Origin: Kangiellaceae bacterium
GTDB lineage: Bacteria; Pseudomonadota; Gammaproteobacteria; Enterobacterales; Kangiellaceae
Assembly (NCBI GenBank): GCA_030590405.1
Contig: JAUUYO010000094.1
Span: 1 to 11,848, forward strand
Reading direction: 5' to 3'
DNA: 11,848 nucleotides
Part shown: piece by piece, positions 5,907 through 11,373 of the stretch
Layout of the letters: each line of letters opens with the position of its first letter
Numbering within the stretch: the first letter of the stretch is position 1
Made by a program: the position numbers and the translations under genes
Notes under the pieces: generated by a model
The model's database searches: none
The model's input: the letters and a program-made list of their open reading frames with translations, nothing else
What the model was told of the DNA's origin: nothing

Positions 5907-6809
5907 TTGAATCACACTCCTGACATAACCACACAAACCATACAAACCACACAAGCCACTCGCTGGCCCTGCCCTGCCAAATTAAATTTATTCCTGCATT
6001 TTATCGGTCAAAGGCAAGATGGGTATCATTTATTGCAGAGCTATTTTCAACTACTAGATTATGGTGATGAATTACACATCACCACCACTCAAGATAAACA
6101 GATTTCTTTTAGTTGTGACCGAGCCGAACTAAATGGCTTGGATAATCTGGTGGTTAAAGCTGCTAAGCTTTTACAACAGCGCAGCCAAACCAGCCTCGGC
6201 GCAAAACTGCATTTATTAAAGAAATTACCAGTCGGCGGCGGCGTCGGCGGCGGCAGTTCTGATTGCGCCACCACTCTGGTGGCGCTCAATCATTTATGGA
6301 AAACCGGCCTGAGCCTTGATGAACTGGCGGTTTTAGGCGAATCTCTGGGCGCTGATGTACCTTTTTTTGTGCGTGGTAAGAGCGCTTTTGTCGAGGGTAC
6401 TGGTGAAATAATCACCCCTTACTCTCTCCCGCCAGCCCACTTCCTGGTGGTTCAACCTGATTGCCATATCGCCACCGATAAAATATTTTCAAATCCACTG
6501 TTGACAAGAAATAGCAAAGCCATCACAATACGCGACCTCAAAGCACTGGGGCTTCCTTTTGAAGGATTAAATACCATGCAATCGCTGGTAATTGATACTC
6601 ATCAAGAAGTAAAGCAGGCACTTGACTGGTTAAGCAATCACTCAAGGACTGCCAGAATGACAGGTTCAGGAAGTAGTTTATTTTCTGTCTTTGACAATCT
6701 GCAAGAAGCTAGTAAAATAGCTGCCCAGTGTGACCCGAGTTGGCTAACATTTGTGGCTCGAGGAACTCATCATTCAAGACTGCACCAAAAGTTGGGCATT
6801 TTCGATTGA
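5907..6809 (+). CDS. ispE: 4-diphosphocytidyl-2-C-methyl-D-erythritol kinase
   Basis: IspE phosphorylates CDP-methylerythritol with ATP in the non-mevalonate (MEP) isoprenoid pathway. The 300-residue GHMP kinase contains WPCPAKLNLFLHF (20-32) with Lys25 matching catalytic Lys10 of E. coli. The glycine-rich ATP loop is GGGVGGGSSDCATTLVALN (110-128), GADVPFF has Asp150 matching catalytic Asp135, and MTGSGSSLF (251-259) is the third motif. E. coli IspE is 283 residues; the extra length is mainly a 15-residue N-terminal extension made from a 9-bp repeat. There is no ATG before the conserved core, so the TTG at 5907 is chosen; GGAA at 5894-5897 lies 9 nt before it. The gene is in the same frame as lolB, only two sense codons after its TAG, so translational coupling is likely. 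Confidence 0.95.
   Translation: MNHTPDITTQTIQTTQATRWPCPAKLNLFLHFIGQRQDGYHLLQSYFQLLDYGDELHITTTQDKQISFSCDRAELNGLDNLVVKAAKLLQQRSQTSLGAKLHLLKKLPVGGGVGGGSSDCATTLVALNHLWKTGLSLDELAVLGESLGADVPFFVRGKSAFVEGTGEIITPYSLPPAHFLVVQPDCHIATDKIFSNPLLTRNSKAITIRDLKALGLPFEGLNTMQSLVIDTHQEVKQALDWLSNHSRTARMTGSGSSLFSVFDNLQEASKIAAQCDPSWLTFVARGTHHSRLHQKLGIFD
5931..5957 (+). repeat. 9-bp tandem repeat in the ispE N-terminal extension
   Basis: Three units, ACACAAACC, ATACAAACC and ACACAAGCC, encode a Thr/Gln-rich stretch just before the conserved kinase core. The unit length is a multiple of three and the array falls in residues that E. coli IspE lacks. Confidence 0.75.
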
Positions 6810-6820
6810 TTACACATTGC

Positions 6821-6895
6821 TGGGATGTCGCCAAGCGGTAAGGCAACGGGTTTTGATCCCGTCATGCGCAGGTTCAAATCCTGCCATCCCAGCCA
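6821..6895 (+). tRNA. tRNA-Gln, anticodon TTG
   Basis: The cloverleaf is complete. The acceptor TGGGATG pairs with CATCCCA (6885-6891), the discriminator is G, and the CCA end is encoded at 6893-6895. The anticodon stem ACGGG/CCCGT flanks a 7-nt loop with TTG at 6853-6855. The D-arm segment GCCAAGCGGTAAGGCA is identical to E. coli glnU as I recall it. It reads CAA codons (and CAG by wobble). A tRNA-Gln between ispE and prs is conserved in related gammaproteobacteria. Confidence 0.97.
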
Positions 6896-6925
6896 TTTTC
6901 TTTTTTAAGATTGTTATTATTTATA

Positions 6926-6979
6926 GCTCAGGCTGTTTAACTGGCTCAAGCTGTTTTACAAGCTCAAGCTCTTTTAATT
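6926..6979. repeat. 18-bp tandem repeat, three units, between tRNA-Gln and prs
   Basis: The units begin GCTCAGGCTGTTTAACTG (6926), GCTCAAGCTGTTTTACAA (6944) and GCTCAAGCTCTTTTAATT (6962), with a decayed GACTCAG of a fourth unit following. They lie in the 183-bp non-coding gap just upstream of the likely prs promoter. No protein is encoded there. Confidence 0.85.
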
Positions 6980-7005
6980 GACTCAGATTAAAACGCCCAT
7001 AAATA
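6978..7005 (+). promoter_or_regulatory. Weak candidate promoter for prs
   Basis: TTGACT at 6978-6983 is close to a sigma70 -35, and TAAATA at 7000-7005 follows after 16 bp as a 4-of-6 match to the -10. The -35 straddles the end of the third 18-bp repeat unit. TTGATG (7023) with TATCCA (7045) is an alternative pair, so the assignment is uncertain. Confidence 0.25.
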
Positions 7006-7078
7006 AAGCAAATATAACTATCTTGATGTACTATTCTTACTCTCTATCCAAAAAATCAAACTCAACTGGGGACCAACC

Positions 7079-8026
7079 ATGTCTGAACTAATGCTTTTCA
7101 GCGGAAACGCGACGCCTGAACTTGCTGCAAAAATAGCCGATTACTTAGGCGCAGAAATAGGCAAAGCTAAAGTATCAAGATTCAGTGATGGTGAAGTAAA
7201 TACCGAAATCTTAGAAAATGTGCGCGGCATGGACGTATTTATAGTGCAATCCACTTGCGCGCCTACTAATGAGAGTTTAATGGAATTGGTGATCATGGCC
7301 GATGCACTACACCGCGCCTCAGCAGGCAGGATTACCGCAGTTGTGCCCTATTTTGGTTATGCACGTCAAGACCGCCGGGTCAGAAGTGCCAGGGTTCCGA
7401 TCAGCGCCAAAGTCGTCGCAGACATGATGGCCGTAGTGGGCATCAACCGGGTTTTAACCGTTGATTTACATGCTGATCAGATCCAGGGTTTTTTTGATAT
7501 TCCAGTGGATAACGTCTATGCCACACCAATATTAATCGATCATATCCAACGAAATGCCACTGGTGATGAAATTGTGGTTTCTCCTGATGTCGGTGGTGTG
7601 GTCAGAGCCAGAGCAGTGGCTAAACGCCTCAACGATTCAGAATTAGCCATCATCGACAAACGTCGCCCCGAAGCCAATAAAGCGGAAGTGATGCACATTA
7701 TCGGTGATGTGGAAGGGCGAGATTGCATTATTGTTGATGATATGGTGGATACCGCTGGCACTTTGTGTACTGCCGCAGCAGCCCTTAAAGCCAATGGCGC
7801 TAAAAGTGTTTCAGCCTATTCAACCCATCCAGTTCTTTCCGGTAAAGCCATTGAGAATATTACCAATTCCGCGCTCGACCGACTAGTTGTCACAGACACT
7901 ATTCCTTTATCTGAGCAAGCCAAACAATGCGAACAGATTTTTGTACTGTCTCTTTCTTCATTACTAGGCGAGTCGATTAAACGGATTAATGAAGAAGCGT
8001 CTTTAAGCTCAATGTTTATGGATTAG
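7079..8026 (+). CDS. prs: Ribose-phosphate pyrophosphokinase (PRPP synthetase)
   Basis: Prs transfers pyrophosphate from ATP to ribose-5-phosphate, giving PRPP for purine, pyrimidine, NAD, histidine and tryptophan synthesis. The product is 315 residues, the same as E. coli Prs. The ATP-binding region YFGYARQDRR (91-100) and the metal-binding loop with His131 (DLHADQIQGFFD) are intact. So are the flexible-loop Lys194 and Arg196 (KRRPEANKAEV) and the PRPP-binding motif DDMVDTAGT (220-228). The start ATG at 7079 is preceded by GGGGA at 7068-7072, a good ribosome site. It forms a class I bacterial hexameric enzyme by family, and nothing looks altered. Confidence 0.98.
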   Translation: MSELMLFSGNATPELAAKIADYLGAEIGKAKVSRFSDGEVNTEILENVRGMDVFIVQSTCAPTNESLMELVIMADALHRASAGRITAVVPYFGYARQDRRVRSARVPISAKVVADMMAVVGINRVLTVDLHADQIQGFFDIPVDNVYATPILIDHIQRNATGDEIVVSPDVGGVVRARAVAKRLNDSELAIIDKRRPEANKAEVMHIIGDVEGRDCIIVDDMVDTAGTLCTAAAALKANGAKSVSAYSTHPVLSGKAIENITNSALDRLVVTDTIPLSEQAKQCEQIFVLSLSSLLGESIKRINEEASLSSMFMD

Positions 8027-8058
8027 GCGCTTTTTTTGCTTGAAACGAACTTCCCTTG

Positions 8059-8087
8059 TTGCCATTACCCCTTATCTATCTTATAAT
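8059..8087 (+). promoter_or_regulatory. Strong sigma70 promoter for rplY (and pth)
   Basis: TTGCCA at 8059-8064 (5 of 6 matches to TTGACA) and a perfect TATAAT at 8082-8087 are separated by 17 bp. Transcription would start near 8094 and give a leader of about 90 nt before rplY. The leader contains a small GGCAT/ATGCC hairpin at 8104-8114. Confidence 0.8.
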
Positions 8088-8185
8088 TCGCCGCCCTTTT
8101 TTGTCGGCATTATGCCTGTCAAATCAGGAAAACTCCTTCGAACTGGTCGCGGTCGAGGGTTCATTAAATTTTTTGGAGAATTAAA

Positions 8186-8833
8186 ATGAGCAAATCATTT
8201 GAAGTAAATGCAGAAATTCGAGAAGATCTAGGGAAAGGTGCGAGCCGCCGCCTACGACGTCTTGAAGACAAAATCCCGGGTATCGTTTACGGTACTGGAA
8301 AAAAGCCACAATCAATATCATTAGTTCATAAAGATATTGCCAAACATTTGGAAGATGAAGCTTTCTATTCGCATATTTTGACTTTAAAAGTCGGTAGCAA
8401 GAAAGAGCAAGTGATCTTAAAAGATCTACAACGTCATCCTTTCAAGCTAAAAATCACTCATATGGATTTCATGCGTGTAAGCGCCACTGAAAAACTTCAT
8501 ACCAGCGTGCCTTTGCACTTCATCAATGAAGATGTTTGCCCAGGTGTTAAAGAAGGCGGCGTAGTAAATCATAACTTCACCATTGTTGAAGTATCATGTT
8601 TACCGAAGAACCTTCCTGAATTTATTGAAGTTGATATGGCTGATGCAGAAATGGATCATATCGTACATCTTTCTGATATTAAATTACCAAAAGGTGTTGA
8701 GCTGGTTGAGTTGTCTCATGGAGCCGATCATGACCAGGCAATTGCTACTATTCATAAAGCTCGTGCCGCTGTTTCTAACGATGCTGAAGGCGAAGAAGCT
8801 GATGCACCAGCCGCAGACGACGCTGCGGAATAA
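8186..8833 (+). CDS. rplY: Ribosomal protein L25, CTC (two-domain) form
   Basis: L25 binds 5S rRNA in the central protuberance of the 50S subunit. The 215-residue product is the long TL5/CTC form, unlike the 94-residue single-domain E. coli L25. Residues 1-95 are the 5S-binding beta-barrel domain, with conserved EDLGKGASRRLRR near the N-terminus and GIVYGTGKKPQSISL after it. Residues 97-185 are the C-terminal TL5 domain (GVVNHNFTIVEVSCLPKNLPEFIEVD). The tail after about 193 is strongly acidic and Ala-rich. GGAG at 8175-8178, 7 nt before the ATG, is a clear ribosome site. L25 is reported to repress its own synthesis in E. coli; whether the leader here does this cannot be seen. Confidence 0.96.
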   Translation: MSKSFEVNAEIREDLGKGASRRLRRLEDKIPGIVYGTGKKPQSISLVHKDIAKHLEDEAFYSHILTLKVGSKKEQVILKDLQRHPFKLKITHMDFMRVSATEKLHTSVPLHFINEDVCPGVKEGGVVNHNFTIVEVSCLPKNLPEFIEVDMADAEMDHIVHLSDIKLPKGVELVELSHGADHDQAIATIHKARAAVSNDAEGEEADAPAADDAAE

Positions 8834-8865
8834 ATCACACGGCTCACGCCGAACACTGTGATTTA
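8831..8865 (+). promoter_or_regulatory. Stem-loop spanning the rplY stop codon, just before pth
   Basis: TAAATCACA (8831-8839, including the rplY TAA) pairs perfectly with TGTGATTTA (8857-8865). An inner CGGC/GCCG hairpin with a TCAC loop sits at 8840-8851. The right arm ends 7 nt before the pth ATG, where no Shine-Dalgarno sequence is visible. It could tune pth translation or partly terminate the transcript; the following sequence is only modestly T-rich. Confidence 0.6.
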
Positions 8866-8872
8866 ATTCATC

Positions 8873-9472
8873 ATGATAAAGCTAATTGTTGGGCTCGGTA
8901 ATCCGGGCCCTCAATATTCTCAGACCAGACATAATGCCGGCGCTTGGTATGTCAACGCTTTGGCAGATGCCTATTCAATTCCCCTTCAATTAGAAACCAA
9001 ATTCTTCGGTCATGTCGGTCGCGGTTTAATTGGTACTGCTGAATCAGGGCAATCGGACTGTCGCTTATTAATTCCTAACACTTTTATGAATTTAAGTGGT
9101 AAATCGGTGGGCGCAATCGCCACCTTTTACAAAATTCTACCGGATGAAATTCTAGTCGCTCATGATGAGCTGGATATTGATCCTGGAACCATCAAATTAA
9201 AAAAATCCGGCGGCCATGGCGGCCATAATGGTTTGCGAGATATTATTGCCTCACTCGCCAATTGCCGAGATTTTTATCGCTTGCGGATTGGCATCGGCCA
9301 TCCGGGTAACAAAAATCAAGTTCATAATTATGTGTTGGGTAAAGCGCCCAATAATGAACAACGCGCCATTGAAGAAACAATCGATGAAGCCATTCGCCAT
9401 TCGAGCGATATCATCAGTGGTCAGCACGATAAAGTCATGCAATCGATGCATGCTTTTAAAGCTGAGCTTTGA
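8873..9472 (+). CDS. pth: Peptidyl-tRNA hydrolase
   Basis: Pth cleaves the ester bond of peptidyl-tRNAs that drop off the ribosome, recycling the tRNA. The 199-residue product (E. coli 194) begins MIKLIVGLGNPGPQY and carries catalytic His20 in TRHNAGAWYV. It also has Asn10, Asn69 in PNTFMNLSG, Asp98 in AHDELDIDPG and Asn119 in GGHGGHNGLRDI; these match the E. coli active-site set. The distance from rplY is 39 bp and is filled by a hairpin. Co-transcription from the rplY promoter is likely. The ATG at 8873 gives the conserved N-terminus, but no ribosome-binding sequence is evident. Confidence 0.97.
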   Translation: MIKLIVGLGNPGPQYSQTRHNAGAWYVNALADAYSIPLQLETKFFGHVGRGLIGTAESGQSDCRLLIPNTFMNLSGKSVGAIATFYKILPDEILVAHDELDIDPGTIKLKKSGGHGGHNGLRDIIASLANCRDFYRLRIGIGHPGNKNQVHNYVLGKAPNNEQRAIEETIDEAIRHSSDIISGQHDKVMQSMHAFKAEL

Positions 9473-9487
9473 ACTATAGACCTGAAC

Positions 9488-9593
9488 CGTAGGTTAATGG
9501 GCTAGAAGCGTCTTTTGGCTTCATAACCCAACGATTTGTAGTGACATTAAACTCCGTTGGGTTACGGCCAAAAGACGCCTAACCCAACCTACG
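9488..9593. repeat. Paired REP-like (BIME-type) inverted elements between pth and ychF
   Basis: Two related copies face each other. The left (9488-9533) runs from CGTAGGTT through GCGTCTTTTGGC to TAACCCAACG. The right (9555-9593) is its complement: reversed, it has the same three blocks with small deletions. Each copy can also fold on itself; the right one pairs GTTGGGTTA with TAACCCAAC and GGC with GCC. The terminal GTAGG resembles the GTAG/GTGG foot recognised by REP-associated tyrosine transposases. A shorter relative lies at 5232-5278. The 21-bp spacer is unique. Confidence 0.75.
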
Positions 9594-9610
9594 AAAAACA
9601 AATTTTCTTT

Positions 9611-9616
9611 GGAGAA
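9611..9616 (+). promoter_or_regulatory. Ribosome binding site deciding the ychF start
   Basis: GGAGAA lies 4 nt before the ATG at 9621. An upstream in-frame TTG at 9609 overlaps this site and is therefore unlikely to be the start. Confidence 0.8.
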
Positions 9617-9620
9617 AACC

Positions 9621-10712
9621 ATGGGTTTTAAATGTGGCATTGTCGGCCTACCTAACGTCGGCAAATCAACTTTATTTAACGCATTAACCGATGCTGGCAT
9701 CGATGCACAAAATTATCCCTTTTGTACTATTGAGCCAAACACTGGCATAGTGCCCATGCCAGATCCTCGTTTAGATGCATTGGCAGAAATCGTTCAACCA
9801 GAGCGGGTTTTACCCACCACCATGGAATTTGTCGATATTGCCGGACTGGTCAAAGGCGCTTCTAAAGGAGAAGGGCTAGGCAATCAATTCCTGGGCAATA
9901 TCCGTGAAACCGATGCCATTGCCCACGTAGTCAGATGTTTTGAAAATGACGATGTTATTCATGTAGAAAATAAAATCGACCCGCTTGATGATATTGAAGT
10001 CATCAATACCGAGTTAGCGCTTGCTGACCTTGAATCAGTTGATAAACAAATCCTTCGCAATACAAAAATTGCCAAAAGCGGCGATAAAGAAGCCAAAGCA
10101 TTATTGGAATTGCTAACAAAATTTAAAGTTCTATTAGACGATGGCCTACCGATCCGCGCCGGTGATTGGGATAAAGATGAATTAAAAACCATCAAGGGCC
10201 TGCAAATGATCACCAGCAAGCCGACCATGTATATTGCCAATGTCAGTGAAGATGGTTTTGAGAATAACCCTTTTCTGGATTTGGTCACAGAGCTGGCTGC
10301 TAAAGAGAACGCCACGGTAGTTGCCATTTGCGCTTCTATGGAGTCAGAAATAGCCGGTTTGGACGCAGATGAACAGACCGAGTTTTTAGATGAGATGGGA
10401 CTCGATGAGCCGGGTTTAAATCGGGTGATACGTTCAGGATATGAATTGCTTCATTTACAGACCTATTTTACCGCTGGTGTGAAGGAAGTAAGAGCCTGGA
10501 CGGTTAAGGTGGATGCCACTGCTCCGCAAGCAGCAGGCGTGATCCACGGCGATTTTGAAAAAGGCTTTATCCGCGCCGAAGTGATCGCTTATGATGATTT
10601 TATCGAATTTAAAGGTGAAGCTGGCGCAAAAGAAGCCGGAAAATGGCGTTTAGAAGGCAAAGATTATTTAGTCAAAGACGGCGATGTTATGCATTTCAGG
10701 TTTAATGTATAA
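9621..10712 (+). CDS. ychF: Ribosome-associated ATPase YchF (Obg family, OLA1 type)
   Basis: YchF is a universally conserved P-loop protein that binds ribosomes and, unusually for the Obg family, prefers ATP; it is linked to translation and stress responses. Counting from the ATG at 9621 the product has 363 residues, the same as E. coli. The Walker A motif is GLPNVGKST (9-17) and DIAGLVKGAS (72-81) is the G3 region. His114 lies in the loop following VVRCFENDDV and matches the E. coli catalytic His. NVSE (207-210) replaces the usual NKxD guanine-specificity motif, which explains ATP use. A coiled-coil insertion lies near 120-180 and the C-terminal TGS domain runs from about 278, with VKEVRAWTVKVDATAPQAAG. 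pth and ychF adjacency is common; here a REP-like pair separates them, so ychF may have its own transcript. Confidence 0.97.
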   Translation: MGFKCGIVGLPNVGKSTLFNALTDAGIDAQNYPFCTIEPNTGIVPMPDPRLDALAEIVQPERVLPTTMEFVDIAGLVKGASKGEGLGNQFLGNIRETDAIAHVVRCFENDDVIHVENKIDPLDDIEVINTELALADLESVDKQILRNTKIAKSGDKEAKALLELLTKFKVLLDDGLPIRAGDWDKDELKTIKGLQMITSKPTMYIANVSEDGFENNPFLDLVTELAAKENATVVAICASMESEIAGLDADEQTEFLDEMGLDEPGLNRVIRSGYELLHLQTYFTAGVKEVRAWTVKVDATAPQAAGVIHGDFEKGFIRAEVIAYDDFIEFKGEAGAKEAGKWRLEGKDYLVKDGDVMHFRFNV

Positions 10713-10723
10713 AAATTATGTTA

Positions 10724-10759
10724 TTTAGCGGAGTATCTGTTGACAAACAGGCCGCTAAA
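10724..10759. promoter_or_regulatory. Nested hairpin after ychF
   Basis: TTTAGCGG (10724-10731) pairs perfectly with CCGCTAAA (10752-10759), and an inner CTGTT/AACAG stem with a GACA loop sits at 10737-10750. It starts 11 bp after the ychF stop codon. No T-run follows on the plus strand, so it is a stabilising or processing structure, or a Rho-assisted end, more than a classic terminator. Confidence 0.5.
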
Positions 10760-10826
10760 CTGGAAAATACGCGCCTCTTGAGTCTTGACCAAAGTATTCA
10801 AGAATTGTTTGAAATTTCCAAATTAT

Positions 10827-10903
10827 GGCAAGGTAGCTCAGCTGGTTAGAGCACATCACTCATAATGATGGGGTCGGTGGTTCAACTCCACTCCTTGCTA
10901 CCA
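10827..10903 (+). tRNA. tRNA-Met (elongator), anticodon CAT
   Basis: A 77-nt cloverleaf with encoded CCA. The segment from the anticodon stem through the variable loop (CATCA, CTCATAA, TGATG, GGGTC) matches E. coli elongator tRNA-Met as I recall it, with CAT at 10861-10863. An initiator is unlikely because the stem lacks the three G:C pairs typical of that tRNA. A CAT-reading tRNA-Ile is less likely on the same resemblance. Two pairs are weakened on the 3' side: G1 faces T72 and G49 faces T65, both G-U wobbles. Otherwise the T-loop TTCAACT is normal. The 3' end abuts an apparent island. Confidence 0.93.
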
Positions 10904-10908
10904 TATTT

Positions 10909-10943
10909 AAAAGGCTAGAACCTTAGTGGTTGCTAGCCTTTTT
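10909..10943. terminator. Bidirectional intrinsic terminator after tRNA-Met
   Basis: AAAAGGCTAG (10909-10918) pairs with CTAGCCTTTT (10933-10942), extended inward by AACC/GGTT around a TTAGT loop, and a T-run follows on the plus strand. On the minus strand the same stem ends in TTTTAAAT, so it can also end the leftward hsd transcript. It starts 5 bp after the tRNA. Confidence 0.85.
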
Positions 10944-10949
10944 CTTGTG

Positions 10950-10967
10950 TGGCACCTATATGGCACC
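10950..10967. repeat. Direct repeat TGGCACC, 11 bp apart
   Basis: TGGCACC occurs at 10950-10956 and 10961-10967, spaced one helical turn apart, about 50 bp beyond the tRNA-Met 3' end. The arrangement resembles arm-type integrase or excisionase sites flanking a tRNA attachment core, but the assignment is inference only. Confidence 0.35.
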
Positions 10968-11027
10968 CTTTAGGGCAATTTGTTCAATTAGTAACTTGTT
11001 GAATTTTGACAGTGCTAATAGGAGTTT

Positions 11028-11339
11028 TTAAAGGTTTAATTTGATACCTTGACGCTCAAAAGTGGGTATTTCAAAGTCTTTCTCAAGATCGGCTTCAAGG
11101 CGTTTCTTATTTTTTCTCTCTGCTAAGGTCATACCGAAGACTTCTTGATTAATTTCATCAATAAAAGCTTCTAATTCGTCCTGCGTGACTATGTCGGTAA
11201 TAATACCCGCATAGAGAAAGCCATTAAGAAACTCTTTAAGTATGGCATCTTCTTGCCCCGTTTTGGATAGCCCATTGTAAAGTGACTCAAGCCACTTTCT
11301 GGCTTCCTTGTAATATTTATCTTTTTGGGCATTCTTCAT
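11028..11339 (-). CDS. Small uncharacterised protein encoded after hsdM
   Basis: I do not recognise this 103-residue protein. It is rich in Lys and Glu and predicted mostly helical: YYKEARKWLESLYNGLSKTG, then AILKEFLNGFLYAGIITDIVT with a short hydrophobic patch, then DELEAFIDEINQEVFGMTLAERKNKKRLEADLEKDFEI, a highly charged possible coiled coil. It has no signal peptide, membrane helix, metal ligands or clear DNA-binding motif. The gene starts 34 nt after the hsdM stop codon on the same strand and is likely co-transcribed; only a weak AAAGAAAAG sits near its ATG. It is the last gene before the terminator and tRNA-Met. A role linked to the restriction system, as a regulator or accessory subunit, is possible by position only. 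Confidence 0.7.
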   Translation of the reverse strand: MKNAQKDKYYKEARKWLESLYNGLSKTGQEDAILKEFLNGFLYAGIITDIVTQDELEAFIDEINQEVFGMTLAERKNKKRLEADLEKDFEIPTFERQGIKLNL

Positions 11340-11373
11340 ATTGCTTTTCTTTCATTATATTTTGGAATAGACA

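Noticed and set aside
6229..6255. GGC-rich triplet run in ispE as another tandem repeat
   Set aside because: It encodes the conserved glycine-rich ATP loop of GHMP kinases, so the repetition is functional.
6751..6981. Plus-strand open frame overlapping the end of ispE and tRNA-Gln
   Set aside because: It runs through the tRNA gene and the 18-bp repeat; its product has no family features.
9609..9620. TTG at 9609 as the ychF start
   Set aside because: It overlaps the GGAGAA ribosome site, and the ATG at 9621 gives the family N-terminus MGFKCGIVG.
10785..10813. TTGACC upstream of tRNA-Met as its promoter
   Set aside because: The -35 is reasonable but no acceptable -10 lies 16-18 bp downstream; transcription could continue from ychF.
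11005..11010. TTGACA as a promoter near the island edge
   Set aside because: It is on the plus strand with no -10 hexamer at 16-18 bp and faces the converging hsd genes.
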